Shown here one piece after another: positions 1-8,782 of a DNA stretch of 64,000 nucleotides; position 1 is the first letter of the stretch; the number at the start of each line of letters is the position of its first letter. Source of the stretch: Neolewinella agarilytica (GTDB lineage Bacteria; Bacteroidota; Bacteroidia; Chitinophagales; Saprospiraceae); assembly GCF_900110645.1 (NCBI RefSeq), contig NZ_FOFB01000014.1, positions 62,001 through 126,000 of the forward strand. The letters run 5' to 3'. The position numbers were made by a program, and so were the translations under genes. The notes beneath the pieces were generated by a model. It worked only from the letters and a program-made list of their open reading frames with translations. It made no database searches and was not told where the DNA came from.

Positions 1-2
1 GA

Positions 3-305
3 GCCGAAGAATTACTGCTTCCTCTGGGTTTTTCTTCCGAAACGCTGGAACGAACGAAGTTTTTACTGGAGAAGAAAAACCTGAAGAAAGACCCCGATAC
101 ACAGACGCTGGAAGACGTGATCTGCCTGGTTTTTCTGGAGCATTACGCGGCGGACTTTGCCGCTGACCATCCCGAGGAAAAGGTGATCGACATTTTACAG
201 AAAACCTGGCGGAAAATGTCAGCTGACGGGCAGTCTGCGGCGCTCAAACTGGCGCTTCCGGCAGCCGTAGGCGAGTTGGTGAATAAGGCGCTGGGAAATG
301 AATAA
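3..305 (+). CDS. DUF4202 family protein, 3' end only
   Basis: The reading frame is open from the window edge to a TAA at 303-305, so only the C-terminal 100 residues are present. The block with LEDVICLVFLE, then HPEEKVIDILQKTWRKM, matches what I know of the DUF4202 C-terminus. DUF4202 is a family of unknown biochemical function that recurs in Bacteroidota nitrate/nitrite assimilation clusters. The last 8 bases overlap the start of the downstream NarX-like kinase, so the two genes are probably translationally coupled. The assignment is from motif memory; the function is unknown. Confidence 0.7.
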   Translation, partial: AEELLLPLGFSSETLERTKFLLEKKNLKKDPDTQTLEDVICLVFLEHYAADFAADHPEEKVIDILQKTWRKMSADGQSAALKLALPAAVGELVNKALGNE

Positions 306-2109
306 AACGGATCAGGAATCGGTAGACAGTAAGCTTTTTAACCGCCTCAGGAGTTCTTACCTGCTGGCGCTCAGCCTGATTGCACTGGCCTTGCTGGGGG
401 AGCATTTGCTGGTAGAAAGCTTTCTGACCGAACAGGCAAAAGACGCTAATATCATCAACGTTGCCGGTCGGCAGCGGATGCTGAGTCAGCGGATCGCCAA
501 GCTCAGTTTTCTGGAGAATGACCCGGCCAACCGTTCCCTGATGTCCGCTGAGCTTGCGGAGTGGACCAGCCGCCACGAGTGGCTTAAAGATCAATTAGCC
601 ACGGATCGGGTGCTGCCGCAGCTCGTTGCGCTGGACACCCTGATGGCGCAGATGAGCGAGCAGGTGCAGTCGGCCGGGCCAGGTATGCAAGACAAGGGCG
701 TGGGACCGCAGGATGCGATGGAAGTTGTGAAGCAGGGGCTGGCCGCCAGCGGGCTCAACGCCCGCTCGGAAACCTACCTGTCAAGAATGGACATGATCGT
801 CGGGGAAATCTCCGAAGCGGCCACTAACCGGGTGAATCGGCTACGAAATACCAAGAAGTGGATTACCCTGGCCGTAGGCATTGTCTTATTGCTGGAGCTA
901 CTGTTCATCTTTCAGCCCATCAGCCGCTTTGTCCGCCGTCAGTTTCTGGTGCTGGAGCAAGAGAAAGTGGCCCAGGCCGAGGCCCGGCAGTTAGCGGAAA
1001 TAGCGGTTCGGGAAAAGGCGGCCAGTCTGGGGAAGCTCTCCGCCTTAAACCAGGCCATTGACCGGGCAGCCCTGTTTGCCACCCTCCGGGCGGACGGCAG
1101 CATTCTCCACCTCAGCCGGAAGTTCGCCGAGTTACTGGCCCGGTCAGGCTCGGGGCCCGGGCGGGAATCCCTGAGCCATTTGCTACATCAGGAGGAAGGC
1201 CGGCAGGCCTTCTTTTCGGAGCTGATCACCGCTGCCCGTATTGGCGACTGGCAGGGAGAATGGCTAATCCGGAACCAACGGGGGGAAGAATACTGGCTCG
1301 ATGTCACGCTCCTCCCGGCCCGGCAGGAAGGAGAGGCCGAAGTATTTCTGCTGGCCAGCGATATCACCGCCCGTAAGGAGGCGCAACATTCTCTGGATGT
1401 ACTCAATCAGGAGAAAATGTCGGAAGAGATCGAACGGGGGAAACAACGCTCGCGCCAAATCGTGGAAACTCAGGAGAAGGAACGGCTGCGGGTAGCCCGG
1501 GACCTCCACGATGGTATTGGGCAAAAGCTGACGGCCCTGAAATTCAGCCTCGAAAGCCTGCGGCCCGATAAACCCCAACAGATCAAAGATCGGATTGAGC
1601 AACTGCGCGCGCTTAGCAAAGAGATCATCCTGGGCGTACGCCTGGCAACCTTTAACCTTACGCCACCAGAATTAATGGACTACGGCCTGGTGCCCGCCCT
1701 GGAAAAAATGGCCCGGGAGCTGAGCCGCCTTACCGGAGAGCGGATCGTTTTTCATAATGAAGATGTCGACTTTCGTCTGGAGGCTACTGCGGAAATTAAT
1801 TTGTATCGTACCGTTCAGGAAGCGGTCAATAATGCCGTGAAATACGCTAAGGCCAATTACATCCTCATCAGCCTCTCCGCAGGGCCGCAACTGCTGAGTG
1901 TCACCATTGATGATGACGGAGAGGGATTTGAACGGGAAGATCTGACCGAAAAAACGGATGGTTCCGGAATGGGGCTGAGCTTTATGGAAGAACGCGTCCG
2001 GAACCTGAATGGTAGAATCTTTCTGCGCAGTAACCCCGAAGGTGGTACCCGTATCAGTATAAATGTACCCTTGCCGGAGATTCTGGCGGACAGCGGAGAA
2101 GATAATTAA
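298..2109 (+). CDS. NarX-like nitrate/nitrite sensor histidine kinase
   Basis: This is an inner-membrane sensor kinase of 603 residues. It has a transmembrane helix at about 18-40, a periplasmic sensor with a P-box-like segment (NINVAGRQRMLSQR, about 52-65) like that of NarX/PilJ sensors, and a second helix at about 187-206. A coiled linker, a PAS domain (about 255-355) and a HisKA_3 helix with the phospho-acceptor at H404 (RDLHDGIGQ) follow. The ATPase has an N-box (QEAVNNAVKYA, about 507-517), DDDGEGF and GMGL. It overlaps the DUF4202 gene by 8 bases and is followed by its response regulator. It probably senses nitrate or nitrite and controls the assimilation genes; the ligand is inferred from the P-box and the context. 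Confidence 0.88.
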   Translation: MNKTDQESVDSKLFNRLRSSYLLALSLIALALLGEHLLVESFLTEQAKDANIINVAGRQRMLSQRIAKLSFLENDPANRSLMSAELAEWTSRHEWLKDQLATDRVLPQLVALDTLMAQMSEQVQSAGPGMQDKGVGPQDAMEVVKQGLAASGLNARSETYLSRMDMIVGEISEAATNRVNRLRNTKKWITLAVGIVLLLELLFIFQPISRFVRRQFLVLEQEKVAQAEARQLAEIAVREKAASLGKLSALNQAIDRAALFATLRADGSILHLSRKFAELLARSGSGPGRESLSHLLHQEEGRQAFFSELITAARIGDWQGEWLIRNQRGEEYWLDVTLLPARQEGEAEVFLLASDITARKEAQHSLDVLNQEKMSEEIERGKQRSRQIVETQEKERLRVARDLHDGIGQKLTALKFSLESLRPDKPQQIKDRIEQLRALSKEIILGVRLATFNLTPPELMDYGLVPALEKMARELSRLTGERIVFHNEDVDFRLEATAEINLYRTVQEAVNNAVKYAKANYILISLSAGPQLLSVTIDDDGEGFEREDLTEKTDGSGMGLSFMEERVRNLNGRIFLRSNPEGGTRISINVPLPEILADSGEDN

Positions 2110-2155
2110 TCCCATTTTTTGGCTATGTTACCCCGTAAATGAAAAGTCGATAATA

Positions 2156-2815
2156 ATGCCGATCAAGATAGTTTTAGTAGATGATCATGCCCTGGTAAGA
2201 GACGGAATAAAGTCTTTGCTCGAAGATGAAACAGACCTGTTGGTCACTGGTGAAGCCAGTGACGGCGAAGAAGCACTGGAGGTAGTTGCCCTGCTAAAGC
2301 CGGACCTGATAATTATGGACATTCGGATGCCGCGATTGGACGGTATCGCGGCCGTTCGGGCCCTCAAAAGCCGTGGGAATAACACACCCTGCCTGATGCT
2401 TTCTATGCACGACAGCGAGGAGTATGTCCTACAGTCCATCAAGGCCGGGGCTCACGGATATTTGCTGAAAGATGCCAGCCGGGATGAATTCCTCAAAGCA
2501 ATACATACCATTGACGGTGGGGAACGCTATTTCAGTGGGGACCTGTCTCACATCCTCTTGCGCCAAATCATCGGCAATAAGGGGGGAGGAACTACCGAAA
2601 CGACTGCCTCTCCCACTCCCCAGGTAAACGTAACCCGGCGGCAGCAGGAAATTCTAAAGCTCATTCCTGCTGGCTACACGAATCAGGAAATTGCCGATCA
2701 ACTTGGCCTCAGCCGCCGGACGGTGGAAACCCATCGCTATAAAATGATGGATGCACTCGGCGTGAATAATAAAGCGGATCTGATTCGTAAGGCGAAGGGG
2801 ATGGGGTTGATTTAG
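2156..2815 (+). CDS. NarL-type response regulator (receiver plus LuxR HTH)
   Basis: The product is 219 residues. An N-terminal receiver carries D9/D10, the phospho-acceptor D55 (LIIMDIRMPRLDG) and the conserved Lys in LLKDAS. The C-terminal LuxR/GerE helix-turn-helix reads TRRQQEILKLIPAGYTNQEI and then LSRRTVETH. I start it at ATG 2156, just before the receiver; the frame is open further upstream but adds no domain. It lies 46 bases after the kinase stop and is the likely partner. Likely targets are the divergent promoters around 13.9-14.1 kb (inference). Confidence 0.88.
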   Translation: MPIKIVLVDDHALVRDGIKSLLEDETDLLVTGEASDGEEALEVVALLKPDLIIMDIRMPRLDGIAAVRALKSRGNNTPCLMLSMHDSEEYVLQSIKAGAHGYLLKDASRDEFLKAIHTIDGGERYFSGDLSHILLRQIIGNKGGGTTETTASPTPQVNVTRRQQEILKLIPAGYTNQEIADQLGLSRRTVETHRYKMMDALGVNNKADLIRKAKGMGLI

Positions 2816-2978
2816 TGGTCGGGAACCGAGATTCGACACACCTTAAGCTTGTTATCGCGGCGCTATGCGGCACGGCCCGAACTCCACCGTAGCACGGCTA
2901 TGCTGAAGTTCGTTCCGCACCACCTAGCACCACGCTAACGGCGCTTAAGCTAGGTCGAATCTCAATCCCCGACCACTA
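2813..2978. repeat. 166-bp imperfect palindromic intergenic element
   Basis: The outer arms 2813-2837 and 2954-2978 are reverse complements with three mismatches in 25. The inner arms continue, with blocks such as AGTTCG, TAGC, TAAC and CTTAAG pairing in register, so most of the segment could fold into one long hairpin around a loop near 2885-2908. The left arm begins on the stop codon of the response regulator. It sits between convergent genes, so it could act as a bidirectional terminator or be a small non-autonomous palindromic element. No second copy was seen in this window. The remaining gap to 3083 shows nothing else. Confidence 0.75.
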
Positions 2979-3082
2979 GTGGATTGGTAGGTGTGAATTT
3001 CAGGCAAAACACTCGCCCAGTGGCTTTGCTAACGAAAAAATCAAATCTACCGGTTTTAATGCGGGGTATGAGCATTACAGCA

Positions 3083-3928
3083 CTAAAAATGTATGCGCAG
3101 CCGTACTTCCTCATAGTAAGTAATCAAGCCGTAGCCTCCCTCTATGTTTCCTGGTTGAGAAAGGTCGACTATCGGTAGCTCATTGGAACCTAATGGTAAA
3201 TTATTCACCCTTCTTACGTATTCAGAATAAGCAGATCCTTGAGGGCTAATTCTGTAGGCTACACATTCTATGCCCATCAACTCGATCAAAGTCGGTTCTG
3301 ATACTGTGGGAGGGGTTAGCAGGAAATCTTTATTAACCCGGAAATTACCTGAGACTTCTTCTTCTGGTAAAAAAGGTCTTCGTAAGTTGAATGTTGGGAA
3401 AAGTGTGTCTAAGGGTTCGTCTACTTCGAAAAAGCTACCGTCTGCTCTAATGCGATAGTAACCAAAGTTGAAAGACAAGCTATCGACCCATGGCTTCACT
3501 ACTAATTCTATAGTTTCATCATTGGCGGAGGAGACGCAAACAAATTCGTCAGGTAAGTTTGGACGTAAAGGAGGTGTGACTTCTGCTCTAACAGCAGGAT
3601 AATCAGGATGATTTATCCTGATTTCGTAAGTATTGTCAGCTCTTAAAATATGATCGCTTGTGCTTACGTACCGATTTTGATCGAAACGGAGGCTGTCCAC
3701 GATTTCTCCGTTTTCAGCTAAGAGCACGGTAGCATCGGGCAATGCATCTAAAGTGCCTGCTTCATTGAATCCAATACTATTGCCGACGAATAACTCGTAC
3801 GGGCGATCTAAAGACCAAAACCCATAGACGGTAATTCGTTTCTCAAAAGGAAAGTCGATATCGACCTCCTGAGGTAGTGGAACGCAACCACAGAACACAA
3901 GTGCAAGCAACATGATCGCTCTACTCAT
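3083..3928 (-). CDS. DUF4249 family outer-membrane lipoprotein
   Basis: The 281-residue protein has a short hydrophobic leader ending in a lipobox (LALVFCGC). The body has beta-rich text typical of DUF4249, including KRITVYGFWS near the N-terminus, NTYEIRINHPDYPAVRAEV in the middle and a Cys-containing segment near the C-terminus. DUF4249 proteins usually pair with a TonB-dependent receptor, and here the receptor ends 3 bases upstream on the same strand. A role as the surface partner of that receptor is inferred; the substrate is unknown. The gene is AT-rich compared with the nitrate genes on both sides. Confidence 0.8.
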   Translation of the reverse strand: MSRAIMLLALVFCGCVPLPQEVDIDFPFEKRITVYGFWSLDRPYELFVGNSIGFNEAGTLDALPDATVLLAENGEIVDSLRFDQNRYVSTSDHILRADNTYEIRINHPDYPAVRAEVTPPLRPNLPDEFVCVSSANDETIELVVKPWVDSLSFNFGYYRIRADGSFFEVDEPLDTLFPTFNLRRPFLPEEEVSGNFRVNKDFLLTPPTVSEPTLIELMGIECVAYRISPQGSAYSEYVRRVNNLPLGSNELPIVDLSQPGNIEGGYGLITYYEEVRLRIHF

Positions 3929-3931
3929 CAG

Positions 3932-6346
3932 TTATTGTTTACGTTTTAGTGAAAAATTCTTTTTAAAAGAAACATAAGGGAAAAATCCAAAAACGCCTTC
4001 AGAAAAAACTTGGGTATCTAATACGGGATTCGGGAACAGTCCATCTCGCGGCGGATTTCTTCTGGACCTCAAGCTGAAATTAATCGGGTTTACTTGATTA
4101 TATAGGTTGTAGACACCTGCGCTGAGTGTATTTTTGTGACTGTTTTTGCCATTCCATTTATAGTCAACCCCCATATCCATACGGTGGGCGGCGGGGAAGC
4201 GTGTATTATTTACTTGGTCGTATATGGGTATTAATCCAATGCCAGTAGTCGAGGGTACTCGGGCAATTGGTACTGTGTAAGCCAGGCCTGATTGGTAAAT
4301 AAATTGAGCATTAACAGTCCATCGATTATTTTTTAACGATTTGCTTAACCAAAAACTCAGAGAGTGGCGACGGTCAAATCGGGGAGAGAATGGCTGACCG
4401 GCATTAATGCGGGGGAATTCATTCACTGATCGGGCAAGAGTGTAGTTTATACCGATGATTAAGTTTGAGTTGTTGCTGTAATTGAGGGAAGTTTCTAAAC
4501 CGTAATTTTTAGCTTTCCCATCGGTAGCGCAACAGCGGTCGGGCGTGAATTGGGCGCCGGTGAAAAGATCCGCTAGATTTGCTGTAGACGCACGAACTAA
4601 ATTTGAGGCATAGCGGAGGTATAGCGCCTGGACTATACTTATGCGTTCACTAAGCGGATATTGCAAACTGATTTCTGCTCTGTTTGCCACGGCCGCAGGT
4701 GCCGCCTCAGAAGCCAAAAGCCATGAGTTTAATTCCCACGCTCCACCAAAGGAAGGCAGTGCATGGGCAAATTGTGCTATCCGCTCTGCTGTGAATTTTA
4801 CGGAAGTGCCAGAATTTATATTCTGCTGAATACTAAAGAATCCCGTAGGTAGGTGAATATTATATCCTTCAGACCAAAAGTTGTTTAGCTTCGCGCTAAA
4901 TGTTAGTTCGGTCTTGCCATTTGAATTATACAGTAAGTTGAAAAAAAGATTCGCGATGTATGCTTTTCTGGTGGAAGACAAGATGAATTCATTAAACACT
5001 TCCTCTTCAAGTACGACAGGTAAACTTTTTAGTTGTTTGAGGTTGGTGCCGAATTTAAGCTGGCCAAAACTGTAGTAGCGCTTGGTGAGCAAACGAAGCC
5101 CGAAATCCTCGACGAAGCCTTTGAGGGAAAATTGTGAAGAATCGATTGTTATCCCTGATGAATTTCTACTTTCCGAAGTTTCCGCAATTTGATAACTATA
5201 CATTGCGCCATAAAGCTGAGCTGTATTTGTCCACTTTGTTCCTTTAGTGTAGTCCCACTTAATGGAATATCCTCGATTATTCCAGCGCACTGTGTTGCGT
5301 TCACGAATATCAACTATTTCTGGATTGTTAGAAAAGCTACTCTGTTGGGCAAACAGGCCCAGGTCATGAGTCCAAAAGGCACGAGCCCAAATAGTAGATC
5401 TAGGATTTATTTCATGCCTCAGTGCTAGGTTGATGTCGCCTAATTCAATTAAGGTAGCGTTGGTTAAATTCTCTTTCTTGCTAAACAAGCTTAACAGGCT
5501 CAACGGAGATCCGCGTAAGCCGATCGCGACGGCCGTCCGTTTGCTGTTCATCCACGGGCCGTTATAATAAACACTGCTATTTATGGGGCCGATACCAAAA
5601 GAAAGTTGTGGCACATTGAAATCGGGTAACTTTGTTTTTGCATCTAATAAAGCACTTATACCGCTGCCTTTCTCTGCTGGCGCAGCAATTTTATGCACCG
5701 TGAAATTTTGTAACACGTCCGTGTTGAATATAGAAAAAAGAGGACCTACGTGGGTTTCATTGTAAATAGGTACTCCGTCAAGGAGCGTCAAGTTTTCTCC
5801 CGGTAGGCCTCCTCTTACGTGTAGGCGGCTATTCAACTCCCCGCCACTTTCTACTCCCGCAATACGTAGCGCGGCTCGTAGAGGATCCGCCTCTCCAAGC
5901 AAAGCAGGAACTGATCTGATTTGCTTTTCGTTGAGCGATACTACTGATCCGTCATTAGATGGTTGAGCAGTCACGGATATAGTGCTTAAGGAATTTTCCG
6001 CAGGATGAAGTAAAATGGTTTCGTCCTGGATTAGGTTTTGTAGATAGATGGTATCCGCCAAATACGACAAATGACTCGTTATCCAATAAGCCGAGTTTTT
6101 TGTTGAGAATCGGATGATACCTTCTTCATCACTTAATCCAACCGTCAGTCTTTGGTCGTCCAGCAAATATACGTTAGTGATTGGTTCTTGAGATATTGCG
6201 TCAAGAACGGTCAAAGTAGTGCTTTTTGATAAAGACTGGCTTCCTAATACCAGAGGACATAGCAGTAAAAAAGCCACACCCAGTTTAGCAATGCTAAACT
6301 GGATGTGACTTTTACCTTGGCGAATCTTGCTTGATTTAAAAATCAA
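3932..6346 (-). CDS. TonB-dependent receptor with carboxypeptidase-like N-domain
   Basis: The 804-residue protein has an N-terminal signal region, then a carboxypeptidase-regulatory-like beta domain (about 45-115) and a plug containing LHVRGGLPGENLTLLDGVPI (about 177-196). The C-terminal beta barrel has periodic aromatic strands and ends near PYVSFKKNFSLKRKQ. It should import an unidentified ligand through the outer membrane using TonB energy. It is transcribed before the DUF4249 gene with a 3-base gap. The low-GC composition contrasts with the adjacent nitrate genes and suggests different ancestry. Confidence 0.9.
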   Translation of the reverse strand: MIFKSSKIRQGKSHIQFSIAKLGVAFLLLCPLVLGSQSLSKSTTLTVLDAISQEPITNVYLLDDQRLTVGLSDEEGIIRFSTKNSAYWITSHLSYLADTIYLQNLIQDETILLHPAENSLSTISVTAQPSNDGSVVSLNEKQIRSVPALLGEADPLRAALRIAGVESGGELNSRLHVRGGLPGENLTLLDGVPIYNETHVGPLFSIFNTDVLQNFTVHKIAAPAEKGSGISALLDAKTKLPDFNVPQLSFGIGPINSSVYYNGPWMNSKRTAVAIGLRGSPLSLLSLFSKKENLTNATLIELGDINLALRHEINPRSTIWARAFWTHDLGLFAQQSSFSNNPEIVDIRERNTVRWNNRGYSIKWDYTKGTKWTNTAQLYGAMYSYQIAETSESRNSSGITIDSSQFSLKGFVEDFGLRLLTKRYYSFGQLKFGTNLKQLKSLPVVLEEEVFNEFILSSTRKAYIANLFFNLLYNSNGKTELTFSAKLNNFWSEGYNIHLPTGFFSIQQNINSGTSVKFTAERIAQFAHALPSFGGAWELNSWLLASEAAPAAVANRAEISLQYPLSERISIVQALYLRYASNLVRASTANLADLFTGAQFTPDRCCATDGKAKNYGLETSLNYSNNSNLIIGINYTLARSVNEFPRINAGQPFSPRFDRRHSLSFWLSKSLKNNRWTVNAQFIYQSGLAYTVPIARVPSTTGIGLIPIYDQVNNTRFPAAHRMDMGVDYKWNGKNSHKNTLSAGVYNLYNQVNPINFSLRSRRNPPRDGLFPNPVLDTQVFSEGVFGFFPYVSFKKNFSLKRKQ

Positions 6347-6451
6347 AGTTTCCTGGATTTAGTTTTAGATACACTCTTAGATATAGGGTGCTTCCTTGGA
6401 TTTTTACCACAGCTCCGATTCTTACGGAATTATTGATGGAACATCCTGGTT

Positions 6452-7582
6452 TTAGATGTCATCGTATCCAGAATTTTCACAGGTCCATGGACAACATGAA
6501 AAAGTAAATGACCTTTCGCTATTGTCATTGTCATCGCGTACGCCACTGGTAACATATCTAAGGTCGTAGTCGTAAATAAGATTTGCATCCCCAGGACTTA
6601 CAGGAGTTGTGAAAAAGTTAACGTTATAAGGGTTCCAGTTTGTAGTAATTGTTCTTACGTTCGATTGTGTCCATCCCCTTCCTGAGCCACGACTTCCGCC
6701 TGAATTAGAGGTGATTCCAACACCAAATGTGAACTTTAAAGTTGTTATTGCGCTAGTCCCTTGCCGCCAATTATTCCCCCATCGTGCTCTCGCCCAAGAT
6801 TTCTGTTCGCTATAATAACGATACCAAAATTGCCATTCGACTCCTGACTGAAACCCTCCTTGGTTTCTTACAAGCTTTTTTCCTACCCTAACTCCACCAA
6901 GAGAAGTAACTTTTTTACGATCTACCTCCGGACCTTCACTGAATCGTTGGATTTGATCTGGTTGACCGCTAGGTCTAGTACAGATCATGGACTTTGGCTG
7001 AGAACCAACTTGGTTGTAAGTTGCCTTTAAGACGATTATTCCTTTCTCGGGATCGGATTCCAAAGGTAGGTTCTCAAAATCAACTTCGAAAGTAGAGGGT
7101 AGGTGTATTTCTCTGTCTTTACGATAAATGATCATGTCATTTTCAATGATAACGGCACCTTGTTTATTTAAGAGAGCTCTTTGTGTACGGTCTGCGAATA
7201 CATTGAAAGGTAAGTCCTCGTGCATATACAATAAGCCCTCGTTTTCGTTCACGACTGACGAAAGTTCGTCGAACGGCATGTCTCCGTAGAGATAAGGAGC
7301 GAGCTTCGAGTTTAGGTGACGACGCATAGAGTGAAATGAAGTGTTGAACTCTATCTCGTCTAATTGTTCGTCGGAAATCTGTCTATCTTCATTAGAAGAT
7401 ACAGCGTCTTCTACTCTCAAGTAGGTAGATACATCAGGAAAGTGTAAAATGCCATTTTCGAGTGGTATAACTAACGCGCCGTTATCGGTAGGAAAGGAAA
7501 CGTATTCCTTGTTGTCTATAGAAGGCGACAAAAGTTCTTTTTCTTGACAGCCTGTTAGTAGAGAAAAGGACGCTAATAACAT
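6452..7582 (-). CDS. Hypothetical lipoprotein
   Basis: I do not recognise a family. The 376-residue product has a short leader with a lipobox (SLLTGC, Cys12). An acidic N-terminal half follows, with a segment like HEDLPFNVFADRTQRALLNK. The C-terminal half is rich in Trp, Arg, Gly and Ser (WQFWYRYYSEQKSWARARWG) and ends in a Cys-containing tail (SCCPWTCENSGYDD). It is probably anchored in the outer membrane or periplasm. It lies 105 bases upstream of the TonB receptor gene on the same strand and shares its AT-rich composition. The start at 7582 abuts an AT dinucleotide tract. Confidence 0.6.
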   Translation of the reverse strand: MLLASFSLLTGCQEKELLSPSIDNKEYVSFPTDNGALVIPLENGILHFPDVSTYLRVEDAVSSNEDRQISDEQLDEIEFNTSFHSMRRHLNSKLAPYLYGDMPFDELSSVVNENEGLLYMHEDLPFNVFADRTQRALLNKQGAVIIENDMIIYRKDREIHLPSTFEVDFENLPLESDPEKGIIVLKATYNQVGSQPKSMICTRPSGQPDQIQRFSEGPEVDRKKVTSLGGVRVGKKLVRNQGGFQSGVEWQFWYRYYSEQKSWARARWGNNWRQGTSAITTLKFTFGVGITSNSGGSRGSGRGWTQSNVRTITTNWNPYNVNFFTTPVSPGDANLIYDYDLRYVTSGVRDDNDNSERSFTFSCCPWTCENSGYDDI

Positions 7583-7597
7583 ATATATATATATATA
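7581..7597. repeat. (AT)8.5 dinucleotide tract at the start codon of the lipoprotein gene
   Basis: An uninterrupted alternating AT run of 17 bases touches the start codon of the lipoprotein gene (minus strand, ATG at 7582-7580). A second ATG lies upstream at 7602-7600, 20 bases away and out of frame. Loss of one AT unit would bring the two into frame. Confidence 0.7.
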
Positions 7598-7704
7598 CGC
7601 ATGTGATGGGTGTTGTGAGTTTAAGGCTTATTAATGGGTGTTATTTTGAATGAAAATTCAACTAAAAACAAACTCAAACTCAGTTTAATAGAGTTATATT
7701 TAAA

Positions 7705-7712
7705 CAAATATA
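7705..7712 (-). promoter_or_regulatory. Candidate Bacteroidota -7 element (TATATTTG)
   Basis: On the minus strand this reads TATATTTG, matching the TAnnTTTG consensus of Bacteroidota promoters. It lies 123 bases upstream of the lipoprotein start in a very AT-rich stretch (7583-7816). No convincing -33 TTTG is placed about 20 bases upstream, so confidence is limited. Nothing else was recognised in the gap. Confidence 0.35.
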
Positions 7713-7816
7713 TGGCGAAGAGTTCGTAAAATTAAATTTTTTCCACTATTTTGAAAAAAGTGAATAAGTTTCAATCTCTCATAAAGCAACTGTAAAGAAC
7801 CTGTGAGCCCTCAGCA

Positions 7817-8611
7817 TTAATGCTCCAAAAAGTCAATCAGGTGCTTCCGGTAAGTGTAGTAGTCCGGATGGTTGAGAATCTCCTTTCGGGCACGTGGGCG
7901 CTCAAAGCCAATGTCCAGAATATCACCGATCTGTGCCCTCGGTCCGGAGGTCATCATAATGACCCGGTCGGCCAGGAAGATCGCTTCGTCAACGTCGTGC
8001 GTAATCTGGATGGCGGTGATTTTTTCTTTGTCCCATATTTCCAGCAGGACGTCCTGGAGCTCGGCCTTCGTCAGCGAGTCGAGCATGCCGAAGGGCTCGT
8101 CCAGCAGTAGGATTTTGGGGCGCAGTGCGAATGCCCGCGCGATGCCTACCCGTTGTTGCATTCCCTGAGACAGGTCCGTTGCTCTTTTGTCCATGGCGTT
8201 GCCCAGCCCAACTTTATCGAGGTAGTAGGCGCAGATGTCTTTCAGCTCTTTTTTAGAAGCCTGGGGGAATACCTGTTTTACGCCCAGCAGCACGTTTTCC
8301 AGCGCCGTCATCCAGGGTAGCAGGCTGGGAGACTGGAAGATGACGCCCCGGTCAGGGCCGGGGCCGGAAACGGGAAATTCGTTGAGCAAAATATCTCCGC
8401 CGGAAATATCATTTAAGCCCGCAATCATCGTCAGTAAGGTCGTCTTCCCACAGCCCGAATGACCGATGATGGAGACAAACTCTTCTTTCATGATTTGTAG
8501 CTGGAGGTCTTCCAGTACGACATAGTCTCCCTTTGGGGTAGGGTAGATCTTCGTCAGGTCGCGCATGTTAAGAACTACGTCGCGAAGGGAGGAGTTGGGA
8601 TTCTGGGACAT
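7817..8611 (-). CDS. Nitrate/sulfonate-type ABC transporter ATP-binding protein (NrtD-like)
   Basis: The 264-residue ATPase has Walker A GHSGCGKTT (50-58), a signature LSQGM (147-151), Walker B KILLLDEP (166-173) and the switch His in ITHDVDEA (H205). It belongs to the NrtCD/SsuB/TauB group, probably energising nitrate import with the neighbouring permease and binding protein. It lacks the NrtA-like C-terminal regulatory domain of cyanobacterial NrtC. It is the last gene of the minus-strand nitrate-uptake operon and is separated from the preceding ATPase gene by a heptamer repeat. Confidence 0.87.
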   Translation of the reverse strand: MSQNPNSSLRDVVLNMRDLTKIYPTPKGDYVVLEDLQLQIMKEEFVSIIGHSGCGKTTLLTMIAGLNDISGGDILLNEFPVSGPGPDRGVIFQSPSLLPWMTALENVLLGVKQVFPQASKKELKDICAYYLDKVGLGNAMDKRATDLSQGMQQRVGIARAFALRPKILLLDEPFGMLDSLTKAELQDVLLEIWDKEKITAIQITHDVDEAIFLADRVIMMTSGPRAQIGDILDIGFERPRARKEILNHPDYYTYRKHLIDFLEH

Positions 8612-8637
8612 GGAGGGGGGAGTTGGGGGGGGGAGGA

Positions 8638-8782
8638 CAGGTTGCAGGTTGGGAGTTGCAGGTTGCAGGGGTCAGGTTACAGGTTGGGAGTTGCAGGTTG
8701 CAGGTTGCAAGGTTCAGGTTACAGGTTGGTTAGGTTACAACCCTGCAACTTGCAACTTGCAACCTGCAACCTGCAACCTGGT
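8638..8782. repeat. GGTTGCA heptamer tandem repeat with inverted second half
   Basis: From about 8641 to 8730 the sequence is a run of 7-base units, mostly GGTTGCA with variants GGTTACA, AGTTGCA and GGTTGGG. From about 8735 to 8780 the complementary units (ACTTGCA, ACCTGCA) follow, so the RNA could form a long stem. The array fills almost the whole gap between the two ATPase genes. A G-rich run at 8612-8637 precedes it. A related array lies at 54662-54718. Confidence 0.9.

Noticed and set aside
3083-7816. Insertion sequence carrying the AT-rich cassette
   Set aside because: No transposase, and no terminal inverted repeats spanning the cassette; only the left edge has a palindrome.
8638-8782. 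Possible CRISPR array
   Set aside because: Repeat units are 7 bases and directly adjacent, without unique spacers; no cas genes are near.
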